DNA of 64,000 nt from Ramazzottius varieornatus (Eukaryota; Tardigrada; Eutardigrada; Parachela; Ramazzottiidae). Shown piece after piece: positions 32,601-47,127 of this stretch. Where the stretch lies: positions 3,829,586-3,893,585 of the forward strand of contig BDGG01000001.1 of assembly GCA_001949185.1 (NCBI GenBank), read 5' to 3'. A program made the translations under genes and the position numbers. Position 1 is the first letter of the stretch. The number at the start of each line of letters is the position of its first letter. The notes under the pieces are model-generated. The model saw only the letters and a program-made list of their open reading frames with translations. It searched no databases and was not told the DNA's origin.

Positions 32601-35600
32601 CAAGCTGTCTTCAGCCCATCCGACATCCTCATGACAAAACTCGGAGACTTCATGTCGGTGCTCAGAAGGACCTGCAGAGCAACGGCCACCATGTTTTGCA
32701 TCGGCAACGGCTGTGTCCGATCGTTGATCATCTGATCAACTTCCGCTGCAATGAAAAAGAAGTTTACCTCTGTTGCTTCGTATGATTTCCATCCCATGAA
32801 AACGGCGACGTGAAAGGGGCTCTCATACCTGCTGAGGCTTGAAACTGCTGTTTGAGGACTGGTTGGATGACTAGTTCCGCAATATCCGCCAAGTAGTCCT
32901 CGTCCTCCTTCTTGTTCTTGACCATATCCAGCCACTTCAGGAACATGGTTCTTCGGCTCGCTGGTGACAGACTCATCACGACTTGTAGCTCGACAAACCG
33001 TCGCCAATGGTTGCCTTCGGCTAACGAACGATGTGAGTGCTTGGCCATCTCAAAGAGGGCGTCGAGGTCTTCCGGATGTATCCGCACATAAACCATAAGC
33101 AACACCAGGAACTTAACAGGTGTCTCCCATGTCTCGTGAGGCTGGTGGAAGATCCGCTTAAGTCGTGCGGAGAATGTCGGCTTGGCCCACACAGTGCGCA
33201 TCACCGCGGTTACTTCACCGGAGTCTGCAAGCCACTTGGCTTCTTTCTTCGTCAGAAGGTAGATTATGCGGATACCAATCGACAAACTATGCCACTCGTG
33301 GTCCGAATCGTCGGAAAAACTGTAAAATGATTCAATTAGAAATATTCTTTCCTCGTTCATCTTATCAGAATAATGCCAGTCTATCATCCACCTGCCTACA
33401 ACATTCCGCCTTCTTACTACAGCAAGCTTGTGTTTAAGTGAGCGATGTAGTTATGCACATGATGACTAATCTTTTTGTCCACCAGAGCTCATCTTCATTA
33501 CTTAATGATTCTCACCAACTTTGATTACTGTAAAATCTCGTTCAACTCGACGATAGAAATGCCCCACCCGTACACTTCAACCCAGGACCATGAATAGTAT
33601 TTACGGCGTACGTACGTAAAACCAGCTGATTGCTGGTTACACACTCTATTAACATGTCTGTACAGAGTAGCTTGACGTCATTCATGGCACACCAACAGTC
33701 AGACGCCTTGAACTCGGTGTCTCCAAAATCGCGCACAACAATATCCCTCGCTTTTTCCTGGATATCTCCGTTCCTCACTTCTAGTCGTTTTCCTGGACCG
33801 TGGAGGTCTAGAACCCATCCATATAGTTCTACCTCCATTTGAGGATACATCACGGGAGTCTTCTTTTTGACGGGAGGAGGTCCGGCGCACCTGTCACACC
33901 TCAAAGTAAGTCCGCTGCGTCATTTCTTTACATTAGGAAAATTTTAACTTACATGCTGAGCCAACCTTTTAAAGTGGTTGTAGGGATCTGCACTCTTCTG
34001 GCGAATTCCGCTATGGAAGTTTTCTTCGTGTTGTTTTTCTCGTGGTAGTTATTAGCGACACGTCTTTTTTCCGCAATGGAGTAGGTATTCTGGTGCCTGC
34101 CCATGTTCTCCGATGCCTTTCCAAAGACACTCAGAAAACGTTCTGCGATGCTGACAAGCCTGGCCAACGATCCCAAGACGTGACCAGTCGGCGCGTGGCC
34201 GCCAAGTGTTGACCAAGTTTTTCACCTCCCCAACTTCTGCAGCGCAGCACAACGATAAATGGCATGTTACTGAAGATATCGTATGCATACCCACGAGCGA
34301 AGAATTGCCTCGAAGATCCTCTAAATTCAAACGTAAACAAAGGCAAGAGAATCACAACTCGAAGCTGAAATTTCAGTAATGATGCATATTGCGTCAGCCT
34401 TGCTCATGGAAAGGCTGCCCCGACTGGGGAGTAAGCCGTGTAACCAGCAATCAGCTGGTTTTACGTACGTACGCCGTAAATACTATCCAGGGTCCTGGGT
34501 AGAAATGTACGGGTAGGGCATTTCTATCGTCGAGTTGAACGAGATTTTACAGTACCGCTGATGTACAGTATTGGTTTAATTTTACCTGATTAGGTTCGTC
34601 AACAGTCCGACCTTCTGGGTGGTCAAACAATCTTTCAGTTCCGAAGCCATCACATCCTTCCCTTTCAAAAGTTTCTCGAAGTACACTGTCCACTTTCCTT
34701 CCAAAACTCTTGCTCCTTCGAAGAACCAGTCCACTACCGAAGCAGCATGTCCTTGTAGGAACGTGGACAGGGCATTGGTCAACGTGCGACCATTCCTGCT
34801 CATCAGGGTCTGTTCGGTTTGCATGATCTTCTCTAAGACCAAGGGAATGCGCTCCGCTATAAAGGCGTGGCTCGCCGTACGGTTGATCAGCGTCAGCATG
34901 GTGGCGCACTTCTTTACACCATCACAGACGTGTGGAACCTAAACGAAAACCCGAAAAGTCAAAACATTTCTTGATACTATTATTAGATCATTCTGTTAGG
35001 TAAGGGGGACTCTTACCTCTTTCTGTTCCATGACAGCGCCATCCAAATGCTCTGGTAGAGCCGCTATGGCGAGCTGCGCGACTTCCTCGTTGAAATGCTG
35101 TGGGTAGATGGACTGTAGACGACTCAGTCGTTCGACCAGGTCGTTTGTCCAGTGGGCCGTGGTCTGTAGCCTGTTCTTCACTGACGTTATGAAGTCAACC
35201 ACAAAGGTCTCGCCGACCGTCGTTTCTGACGCAAACTTCTTTAGGCACTCGCACACGACGTCCAGCAGTTCTTCTGAACCCGACAGCACAGCATCGAACA
35301 GCGCACGGTGAACTTGGACGTTGACGGCAGGGAAGGTGGCAAACACCGACACGAAACCTGAAAGATAACCGAGTCAGTTCAAAACGAACAAGTCAACCAA
35401 CTCTGACTACTTACGGTAAGCCGATATTCGATAAGGCAAGAAACTGATCGGATGATACTGCCGGAAGTCAAAGCATTGGTAGTTTTCTTGAAGGGCCTTG
35501 TCGTCGTTCTTCAAGAACATGAGGATCTCGTTCACGACATCCATGTCTTCCTTGGCATTAGGGTCGTATTTGGCCACGTTGGGGGCGTGAGTGACGAAGA

Positions 35601-38600
35601 ACCGGTTGGCGTCCAGGAGAGCTGTCTGGTGCGACATCTGGTACGCCTTCATGGAAGTGGGCCGTTTCGGAGGAACGAAGTCGTGGATCAACCGCTCGTG
35701 ACACTGGAGAAGTTCGCTCATAGACTGGTTCAGGATCGTGGCTGACAGCTGTAGCGCACTCATAGCCTAAAGAAATATCACACATTCTAAAGATCTTCAA
35801 ACTTAAACTCAAATATCCGGAACAGAATTTTTCATCTAACTTTCTGTTGAACGTTGATCTTTTCTCTGTCATTTTCATTTTCATCAGATCCACAGTTTGA
35901 CTTACCTGATTTCTGACTTCTTCCACAACGGAAGTTGAATTCATGATCAGCTCTTTCGTAATTTCCGTGATGGCCTGTTGTCGTGTCGCCTGAAGATCCG
36001 ACGAAGTCAGGTCTTCTGGAAGTGGACTGAGCACCCGACGAAGGATCCTCTCCAGAAGCTCTTTGGTCACATCGATCGTTCCATACGTCATGTTCTGAAA
36101 GCTATCCCTCAGTACAAACATGAGCGCTCGTGTGAGCAACACGGACATCTCAATGGTCCACGTCAAAGGCAGGTAGTCGATCAGCGGTGAAATGCCATTC
36201 AGCGCACCTGCCTTCGAGCACCACACTTTCTCATAGCACATCGCATGGAGCTTCTCGAAAAGATAGTTCAGAAAAGGCAAGCTCACACAGAACTTCAGAT
36301 CTTCATAGACAGCTTTCAGGGTTTCTAGAATGAGTATGACACCAGCGTCTCCTGTTTTACTGATCGCTGGTTCCTCATGACCAAGGATGACACTGATGGC
36401 GTCCAGAATGACATATGGATCTATGCATTCCAACGGTTGACGGTCACGGGCTGCCGGAGCCTCAGCTTTGGAGTGAGCACTGCCCTGCTGGACGATTGCC
36501 ATTAGAGAAAAATGCCGAACGAACTTGGCCAGGAGTGGCATGGCTGACTTCCGGAAGTCCTTAGTAGCTGCTGCCACCATTAGACCTTCAAAAGAAGAAA
36601 GGTTAAAAATGCCCCGTTCTCTTCATTGTAAACCTACGTTACCTTGTAAGCAGATTTGGGCTGCCGACCGGTTCTTCTCATCCAGGCACTTCACATATGC
36701 CGTTTCGGGGCTCAACGAGGTCACCAAAGAGTACCCATTGGTCTTTCCTGCTTGCTTGAATCCTTGATGTTGTAAAAGGTTCTCCAGTACTTGGGTTGAA
36801 GGGTCTGGACGGATGATGCCCAGCAGGTACGACTGGATGACGTTCCAGGCGCCATTCCGGATGTTCAGCTCGGTATTCTGCTCCAGCAAAGTCTTGTAGG
36901 CCTCTTCGATCGTGCGGTAAATCGGCACTTGCAGGGTTTCTGGCAACCCGGGCAGGTTCATAACGACGCAGGGACCTATCCCAAACACATCCGGTTAGGC
37001 ACGACGAATGTCATCATTTGAATAATTTCAAATACTAGGAGCTATGAATGTAATTCCGTCTGCCGTCTCTTCTTTCTTTTTTACTATTTATAGAATGAGA
37101 TAAAGCCTGAATACTCACCCAGTTCATCTTCACCAGCTTTCGGATGAAGTTGTTGTGGTTCCCGAATGGTCTTCAGTGCATGCCCACACATCTTGCCCAA
37201 AAATCTCAAGGCTACAGTCTGCATGTTCGGGGTTCCCGTCAGCATGATACTCCAGAGAGCCTTCATTAGTTCCTTCTTGACCGGCTCCAGCTGCTCGTAC
37301 AGGTAGTCGCTGGACATGTTGTCGACACACAACTCGAGCGTGCGCAGGCCCTGGCTGGAGGAGCTCGGAGGACCTTGCATGGCTGTCAGGATCGCAGGTG
37401 CGAGCAGCGAGATGTGCGGCATCAACGTGGACAGACGAACCGGGACAATCAAGCACAGCTCGATAAAGATGTCACGGTATGCCGGCTTCTGCCGTTGACT
37501 GTGGAAGGTACACAGTACCTGAAAGAACAGTGTCAAATTAAACATAAGATGATTTCAGATTTCGTGGCACGGCCTTCACAATATACCAGTCTAATACAAG
37601 GGCGTGCTGAATAAAAATTTTACCACTCCAAGTCCACAAACCACCATTCGTACTTGTAAAATCATTGGCAAGTTTGGAAGAAAATCGTGGTATAAGACTT
37701 CGTGCCCACCGCCACCCATCGCCCGGAAGAAGGCTCTGAACATAAGCAGGATGTTCATGGGGTCTTTTGCTCGCATGCATAAGTGGAAACCCTGATGGAA
37801 GATCTTTTGCAGAAGTGGCTTGAAGTACTGTTCGACCTCTTTGGGGTACAGCGAGACTGCACCGAAGAGAATTTTGAAGATCTTGAGCACCGATGCTGAG
37901 TACTCGTTGTTTGATTCAGCCAAGTCAGAAAACTGCGACATGCCCACGTCCAGCATCGTGGTTGTAGTGATGCCGGAGAACCCAGTGTAAGGAATCAGGC
38001 AGTTCAGAGATGCGGACAACACCTGCTGTAGTTGTTCGTCCTAGAAAGAGAATCTAATTAACAAGATATGTTCGCGAGAAAACGGAAACTACTTCCTCAC
38101 GTACCTTGAAAAGCTCGATGAAGGTTCCGAAAATGTGCTGGAAGATGTCTCGATAGACATCGAAGGGGAAAGCCTTCATGGCGTCAGCGAGGTTTTCCGT
38201 GTATTCTTTCTCGACAGTCTTCGGTGCTTGTGGTATGAGTCCAGCCTTACTTCCGGCGCCGTTCCCCACCACGAACAGCTCAGCGGCTTTGACAGCATAC
38301 TTACACAGCTGAGTGAGTACCTTCAGGTCTTCTGGTAGAATCGGCGGCTGGCCCTCAGTCGTGCACTCACGAACACACATCAACAAGCTCCGGATAGCAG
38401 TGAGGATGTGACGAAGAAGCGCCCGTTGCTCGGTCAGAACCAAACCGGAATGATCGATCAGGTCAGTCAGATCTAAAAGGGTTCCTTGTGCTGCCGCACT
38501 CTTTAGCCTAAACCGAACACATCAGTATTTATCAAATTGCTTCAGCCGACTTCGTAAAATCAATTTATTACGGAAACGTGTCACGTACTTCTGTTTGTAC

Positions 38601-41015
38601 AGTGGGAGGGACGACTTGACCATGATCTTGAGTCGGAGCGCTAACATGCTCAGTATTCTCATGAACATCAGCCGGCCTTCTTCCAGCTTCTTCTCTTCTT
38701 TTGCCGTAAGAATGATGGCGTCCGCGGTGGAAGTCATCGTTCGGAGGATGATCAGGTGATGGCTGATCCCAATCGAACGGTCGGAAAAGTAGGAAACGCA
38801 AAGCGTGATGACTTGGTCGAACGTGGCAAGCTTCAAATGAGACTTCACGAAGTTGAAGACGTCCATTGCGACTGAGACAGCCGTTGCCCTGAAAAAGCCC
38901 GACATTAACACCAGCCCTGTCAGGATAGGTTTAACTTTACACAGCGTGGCTTATACTTGAGCAAATCTCGGACACTGTGAGACGGCCCCAGAAGAGTATC
39001 CAGGTCTAGCAGTTGCGGGACGAACGGCACCAAGCCAATCTTCCAGTCGGTGCTAGAAATGGACATCAGTCATGTAAACTTTGGAAAGGATGATACGGCA
39101 ACAAAGAGTGTGTTGATGAATTCCCCGTGCTTACTTGGCAATGTGCTTGATAGCACCTAAGATGTCTCTCCTTCCCCAAACGATTTCCTTCGGACAAATT
39201 CCGAACAATTTCAGACACCCATCTCCGAATGCGTTGGCATCGTCCATTGATTTCTATAGAACATGGGAATTCAGTATCGCAGGACTTTTGACACGGATAC
39301 TAGAAAATACTTTCCGCTGGACATTATGGCTTACGCAAAAATGGCGCGTTGCATACGCGAACAGCTGAGGAACTTTGCAGTACGTCAGCATGAACTCGTG
39401 CCACGCACCGATCACACGAGCCTGCTTGTTCGGCTGATCTTCCAGACTGGCAATCCGTTCTTCGACCCTGAAGAATCGAAAATGCAACCGTAAATAACAA
39501 TGCACAGTCGCAAGATATTGCAACCTAACGCTAAACAGACCTGTCAGCTTGAAGGTTGGCAACCATTATGAAGAGGGCGTCTTGGGAAAAACTAGGGTAG
39601 GTTTCTTCGATCCGCTGCCGCATGTTGGACTGGCTGAACATTATGATCATGACGCTTTCAGCGAGGAACTTCAGTGAGCTGTTGGTCTTTGGAAGAATGA
39701 CAACCTGTAACAGGAACGAAACAGGGATAGAAGAAAACGTGGTACTTTTGATGGAAAGAACTGCAACTGCTGTACTGTACGAAACCGCGACAGACATTAT
39801 ATAGTACTAACAGGGTTTCCGGTGGAAACCGACGAGGACTTGACGTTTAACACGAACGACGAAAGAATCTTTCCCGCGAAAGCCTCGTGATCTACAGCAC
39901 CATCAGGACCAGGTACTGGTGGCTCCAGGTCGGAAAGCTCCAAAACTTGTGAAACCAGAGTTGGCAACGAGGTCCATCGACGGCACATTTTGGTCACGAA
40001 CGCAATCAGCTGTAAAAGAGAGACTTAATTCAATAAAGGATGAGCCAGCACTTAGTATTAATCACGAAGGTCCTACATCTCTGTGAGCAAAAATCGACGA
40101 GACTTGCTGTCCGGGTATCGGCTGTCTGTGTATCTTTATGATTTCCATCAACGTGCGCAGAAGGTGGATTCCATTCTCTTCGTTTTCCATCTGGTAAGAG
40201 ATCAAGATGATTTATCTACTGCATGACTATCTCATAATGCAACGCATTGCTTACCTCGATGATCTGGAGAATGTGGAGCAACACGCTCTCGTGGACGATC
40301 TTGCATACTTCGAGCTGAAGGATACGATGCAGAAAACGGACCATTGTCCTGCGAATAACCTACACAGAGATAATACTCTGGAATGCAGAGCATCGCAAAT
40401 CTTTCAGTGTTTATCGATCCAAAAATTATCAAACGAAAAGAATAATCTTTCAGTCACGTATACTATGTCACTATTAGCTCACATTTTGTGGATCCTCCTG
40501 TATAAAACAAGCTCTATCGGATTTCAGTGTCCTCAGGATCAAAATCACTATACGTTCCGCGACGTCGTATCCTGTGAAAGATCCGGACACAGCCTACGAA
40601 CAATACAGCCCTTTGATACAACGTTCCAGCAGAAGACGGACCGGTATGGAGAGCAGCGATCCGTATATATCGAAACGAAGGATATCGTCATGATGATATA
40701 GTATGTGCGCGTGTAAGACTTACATCAAGTCCATCCAAGAGATCGTCCGCTGCTTTCTGCCGATCCGCAATACCTAAATGAAAAAATGAAACAGGGTTTG
40801 AGTCTTGTAAAGAGCGTAGTAAGATACCAATGGCTCAGCTTACCATATCGTCCTCCTCTCACGTCTGCAACGATAGCCGCTGACGTTAACCAGCTCTTGT
40901 GCATGGCATTCGATTCGAACCACGCGTTGGTTGTTGGCGTAAACGAAGAGAAGTCCGCACTGATCTGCCGCGCTGGCGGAGCTTCATTCTGCTCCCCTTG
41001 AAGTGATCCCTCCAT
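23643..41015 (-). CDS. TRRAP: TRRAP/Tra1: PIKK-family pseudokinase scaffold of histone acetyltransferase complexes
   Basis: A giant gene of roughly forty short exons over 17.4 kb. TRRAP is the activator-binding scaffold shared by SAGA and TIP60/NuA4. The start ATG is at 41015; the protein ends LDNLCRMDP-type (here PDNLCRMDPSWHPWL) at 23643, the hallmark FATC end of TRRAP. Reading from 41 to 29 kb the exons give HEAT repeats with family blocks such as SQGLRTLELCVDN (37.3 kb) and LKLQWLDRILL (31.1 kb). The FAT region spans about 28.9-26.2 kb (FFTKEMHAELYML-like block at 26.9 kb). A helical linker with MISKLKKWIRSLE lies at 25.4 kb. The kinase-like domain is at 25.1-24.2 kb (YPYL-like VPYLIVADN, REERVLQ-like KEERILQMF, GGRRPVPFRLTGN). 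As in all TRRAPs the kinase catalytic residues are absent, so it is a pseudokinase. Exact exon ends are not all resolved. Introns contain five palindromic elements, a Tigger-like transposon and a MITE-like hairpin. Confidence 0.95.
24052..24106. repeat. 55-bp palindromic intron element, copy 3
   Basis: The ends gcacctgcatac and gtatgcaagtac are inverted repeats, located in a TRRAP intron near the 3' end of the gene. Confidence 0.65.
26025..26081. repeat. 55-bp palindromic intron element, copy 4
   Basis: The ends acatgcatac and gtatgcaggtgc are inverted repeats in a TRRAP intron. A second copy lies in the same intron 50 bases away. Confidence 0.6.
26130..26186. repeat. 55-bp palindromic intron element, copy 5
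   Basis: The ends tgcacctgcatac and gtatgcagctgcc are inverted repeats. It sits in the same TRRAP intron as copy 4. Confidence 0.6.
28155..28206. repeat. 55-bp palindromic intron element, copy 6
   Basis: The ends aacctacatac and gtatgtaggtgc show a matched substitution in both arms (ctgcatac to ctacatac, and gtatgcag to gtatgtag). Both arms changing together suggests the palindrome itself is maintained or was copied as a variant. It lies in a TRRAP intron. Confidence 0.65.
29263..29440. mobile_element. MITE-like inverted-repeat element in a TRRAP intron
   Basis: Arms at about 29265-29317 and 29387-29440 are inverted repeats of about 50 bases. They share cgaaaatggg-aagatggatgggcgg with a few mismatches, around a ~70-base non-repetitive centre. 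It has no coding capacity. The layout is that of a miniature inverted-repeat transposable element. Confidence 0.65.
30012..30065. repeat. 55-bp palindromic intron element, copy 7
   Basis: The ends ctcctgcatat and gtatgcaggtgt are inverted repeats in a TRRAP intron, with one arm slightly diverged. Confidence 0.6.
33528..33642 (+). repeat. Left terminal inverted repeat of the Tigger-like element
   Basis: This 115-base arm pairs with 34438-34552. The inner end is ctgattgctggttacac. Confidence 0.85.
34438..34552 (-). repeat. Right terminal inverted repeat of the Tigger-like element
   Basis: This arm is the reverse complement of 33528-33642 with scattered substitutions, and ends against the TA duplication. 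Confidence 0.85.
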
Positions 41016-41583
41016 GGACAGCTAATGAGATGCAGAGCGGTTCGAATTCAACAACAAATGCTAATTAACGGCACATCTCTCAGGCTCTCAGCTGACTGCG
41101 CCGGCTCTGTAATGCTTCTCCCCACTTCGATACTGACTCTGCTGTCCCACGTATTAATCCCAGGTTCCAGCTCAGAGCTGTAGCATGCCGACTGTTCCTG
41201 CAACAACGGTAAACCACATCAGCGGGAAACAAAGAGAGCAAATGTAAGAAGTAGGTTGTTTGAATATCATTTGAATAGGCAATGAATGGAGAGATGATGA
41301 AGATTAGCGGGCGCAGTAAAAGCTGATTCTCGATTGATTGAATGAATTATTTTCATCGTTGGTCTGGCTTTATCGCAATTTCGCTTTCGTTGTCGAATGT
41401 ATTATGATTTATGATTTTCGAAATTTCGATCTTCGGAAATTTGGGAATTAGGAATTGAGATCTTCTTCAGTTATGTCGCTTCTGGTTTGAGCCTTCGGCC
41501 GGAGTCGGAGTTCGGTCTTCATGCAGGTATAGCTCACCTTGTTGTTGTAGGTTTGAAACTCCTGGAATCCAAAGAAGCGTAGG
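41016..41583. promoter_or_regulatory. Head-to-head promoter region of TRRAP and RBM7-like gene
   Basis: The 568 bases between the two divergent start codons must contain both promoters. There is no obvious TATA box. An acceptor-like ttgttgttgtag just before the RBM7-like start (about 41539-41550) suggests a 5' untranslated exon. Confidence 0.5.
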
Positions 41584-42522
41584 ATGTCAAGAGGATCGTA
41601 CACACCTCGCGGTCTGAATCCTCAGCTCTCTCAGACCGAACTGGTGGACTTTCTCGACAACGATGACTCCATCCCCGCACGGACACTCTTCGTTGGAAAT
41701 CTGGATCAAAGAGTAACGCGGAAACTTCTGTACGAGCTGATGTCCCAAGCCGGTCCGGTGTACTCCATCAAGATCGTTCCTCTCCGCGATGGCGCGGACA
41801 AGACCTTCGCGTTTGTTGTTTTCGACCACGCAGTTTCGGTTCGATTTGCCATGTGTATCTTTGACGACGTATCGTTATTCCGTTCAAAGCTTTCGATGAA
41901 CTATACACAAGCGCACAAGAATAAGACTCGACCAGTCGCTCCTGCGCCACGCGGGCAAGTGGGACCTACATTCTTCGAGCTTCCGCAAGGCTTCGAGAAC
42001 ACGACCGAAGAAGAAAAACGCTCGATGGTCTCTGCATGGATACTCGCACATCCGCAGTACAAAAGTGGTTACTTCATTGTCCCGGAACATCAGGCTACCA
42101 GCAGACAACCGGGAGCCTACAGAGGATACGAATCATCCGAATACAGGAACAAGAGAAGACAAGAGGAAGCGCCGCAAGACAACAAGCGACGGCGGTTCTC
42201 TCCACCTTCACTTGCAACGGTGCCTCAGATTCAGCAGTCCATGATCCGATCGGCCCCTGTTCACACATTTTTCAACGCTCCGGAACATCATGGTCAGCAT
42301 CAGCAGCACTTCCATTCGCATCCTTCGCCTCCTCGTCAGTATGTCAACAGCGGAACGGGACAGCCAGAACAGTATGGTCAGCGTCCTCAGTTCGGACGGT
42401 CAAATTCTCAACAGGATGATGGTCATCCAAATCAGCAGCAACGGTATCCGAACCACCAAGCTCCACATCATGGCCGTCGCGACTATCAAGATGGAAGACA
42501 CAGAAATGGATGGCATGACTAA
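41584..42522 (+). CDS. RBM7: RBM7-like RNA-binding protein with one RRM
   Basis: A single intronless frame of 312 residues. Residues about 32-110 are an RRM with RNP2 TLFVGNL and RNP1 KTFAFVVF. The block ELMSQAGPVYSIKIV followed by VSVRFAMCIFDDV matches RBM7/RBM11 most closely. In animals RBM7 is the RNA-binding subunit of the nuclear exosome targeting (NEXT) complex, with ZCCHC8 and MTR4, and sends promoter-upstream and other nuclear RNAs to the exosome. The C-terminal half is basic, then rich in Gln, His and Pro, as expected for a disordered tail. Human RBM7 is about 266 residues. Lack of introns in an intron-rich region suggests a retrogene origin. Choice between RBM7 and RBM11 is not resolved. 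Confidence 0.75.
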   Translation: MSRGSYTPRGLNPQLSQTELVDFLDNDDSIPARTLFVGNLDQRVTRKLLYELMSQAGPVYSIKIVPLRDGADKTFAFVVFDHAVSVRFAMCIFDDVSLFRSKLSMNYTQAHKNKTRPVAPAPRGQVGPTFFELPQGFENTTEEEKRSMVSAWILAHPQYKSGYFIVPEHQATSRQPGAYRGYESSEYRNKRRQEEAPQDNKRRRFSPPSLATVPQIQQSMIRSAPVHTFFNAPEHHGQHQQHFHSHPSPPRQYVNSGTGQPEQYGQRPQFGRSNSQQDDGHPNQQQRYPNHQAPHHGRRDYQDGRHRNGWHD

Positions 42523-42875
42523 AATCATTTTTCTGTTCAGGTTACGCTCAATGGAGTCACTGGAGTGCCGCTATGTCTCTGCGGTGAATCTCTGAGAATT
42601 CTGGCTTTTCTTTCTTGCTTCAATCATGAAAATACGACGTACGAAGCACGAGACTTCACTTGAACGATTTACTTTGCGAGTGATTTTCCACCGTCCTCAG
42701 CACCTGATTTTCAATCAGAAACATCGTTAAGCAATCGCCATAAAACAGAAAATGTAACATCAGAGTTGCAGGATTCTGCTTCCGCTGGATAAAGAAAGCT
42801 AGAGTAGCATGATGTTATCGTCCCCAGAATCTGCAAGAGTGGAATAAGAGAGTGCGCCACGACGGATAACCAAAT

Positions 42876-43510
42876 CTATTCGGCGTCTGGGCCATCTTCC
42901 GGTCCTTTTCCTGCCCTTGTGTAGATCAGCTGGGCGCTGTGCTTTATTATGGGTCTGATTTTTCCTGCAAAGAAACAAACCATGAGCAGTGGAGCACAAA
43001 TTCCATCAAACTCCAGATTCCACCTAACATGATCAACCACTGAGCAAAATAGTCTAGACCTAAACACCGAGAAAATTATTCAACAAGAGACAACAGCAAT
43101 CGTTACCTTCACGGTGAAGCAGCTGGATTACTGCTCTGGCGAGGGATCCTCGAATCTTGAGACGTTCTGAAAGGATGGCAGGGGTAATCAGCTTGTAGTT
43201 TACAACCTCCTTCCTCAGCTTCTCCTCCGTTGCTTTGTCCATGAGAACCATGTTGTTCAGCTTGTCTCGGGTCTTTCCCTTCGACCACTTCTAAAATCAA
43301 GCGAGGATTTAGCATGGTGTAACTCCACTTGATTGTGACCGTGTCTCAGTCTCACAAACCTTCTTCTTGGCTTTGCCACCACCACCTCCTTCCTTCTTCA
43401 CCGCCTTTGGCGCGGCTTTCGCCTTGTCCTTCTTATCATCCTTCTTCACCTGTAAGAATAGCTTGTGCACAAAATGTCCAGAGGTCGAAATATCGGGGAC
43501 CACTTACCAT
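42876..43510 (-). CDS. RPS25: 40S ribosomal protein S25 (eS25)
   Basis: Four coding exons by eye: 43508-43510 (only the ATG), 43360-43449, 43107-43290 and 42876-42964, giving 121 residues. The Lys/Ala/Gly-rich N-terminus ([15 protein letters not shown]) leads to [13 protein letters not shown], then [20 protein letters not shown] and HSAQLIYTR, all diagnostic of eS25. The protein is part of the small-subunit head near the tRNA exit region. The initiator codon stands alone before a phase-0 intron, as in several ribosomal-protein genes. The donor after exon two is GTTTGT, non-canonical at +3, but the reading frame and family match require it. It converges on the RBM7-like gene and is divergent from the PP2A scaffold gene. 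Confidence 0.96.
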
Positions 43511-44131
43511 GTTTGCGGCAGGAGTAGATCGTGGAAGCCAACAATTTTCGTAGCGAGCTCTCTGACTTTCCGGTAACTGCGATTCTGCGAAGTCAGTCAA
43601 ATCTCTCAAATCTGTGAAGATCGACCATATAACTTACCTTGTTGACGTGAGAGTGTACAATACAAACAAATTGAAACATAGTTCACGCGCATACTGGTGG
43701 TCCTGTTGGTTGAATTCGACACGTGGCCAGTTACGTCAAAGTTACCAGTTTTCGGATCGTGCAAAGAGTCGGGAAGTACTGATCCGCGGTACGGAGTGTT
43801 CTACGGAAGGATAGGCTCAGGGAACACGCTGGTTTCGCCTAGGATCAGCAGAGTAGGTGCCAGGAACCGATGCGATCGATACGCTCCGCACTTCCAGAGG
43901 CTCCGTTCCGCTCGTACGTCTGTACGACCAACCAAGTTAGCAACTCAAAATAGGTAGATTTAAAATTTCTCTTATTTTCTTGTTCTCCTAGAGAAAATAC
44001 GGGACATCCGACATTTGCTCCAGAACATCCAGTTGTTCCGGATACCCCTACCGTCTTGGCTGAACCTGAAGGAATCTGAGTGCTGTTCAGTTATATGCGG
44101 GTGACTACGCGTATCCGATCTCTCTCCTAAG
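43511..44131. promoter_or_regulatory. Head-to-head promoter region of RPS25 and PP2A-A
   Basis: The 621 bases between divergent start codons hold both promoters and 5' untranslated regions. No coding sequence or TATA box is evident. Both genes are expected to be broadly expressed. Confidence 0.5.

Positions 44132-47127
<2,996 letters not shown>

Larger units (their letters stand above)
33528..34552 (-). mobile_element. Non-autonomous Tigger/pogo-like DNA transposon in a TRRAP intron
   Basis: A 1,025-bp element flanked by TA on both sides (33526-33527 and 34553-34554), the target-site duplication typical of Tc1/mariner-pogo elements. The terminal inverted repeats are about 115 bases (33528-33642 and 34438-34552), beginning ctgtaaaatctcgttcaact, with only a handful of mismatches, so the insertion is fairly recent. 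On the minus strand about 34100-33949 encodes a psq/Tigger-type helix-turn-helix (TYSIAEKRRVANNYHEKNN, IAEFARRVQIPTTTLKGWL). Then about 33845-33690 encodes a CENP-B-type DNA-binding segment (YPQMEVELYGWV, IQEKARDIV, FKASDCW). The catalytic DDE domain is missing, so the copy cannot move itself. It lies wholly within the intron between TRRAP exons at about 33.32 and 34.59 kb. Confidence 0.85.

Noticed and set aside
40207-40701. 164-codon plus-strand open frame overlapping TRRAP
   Set aside because: It is antisense to a clear TRRAP exon and extends into its intron, with no recognisable domain or splice context.
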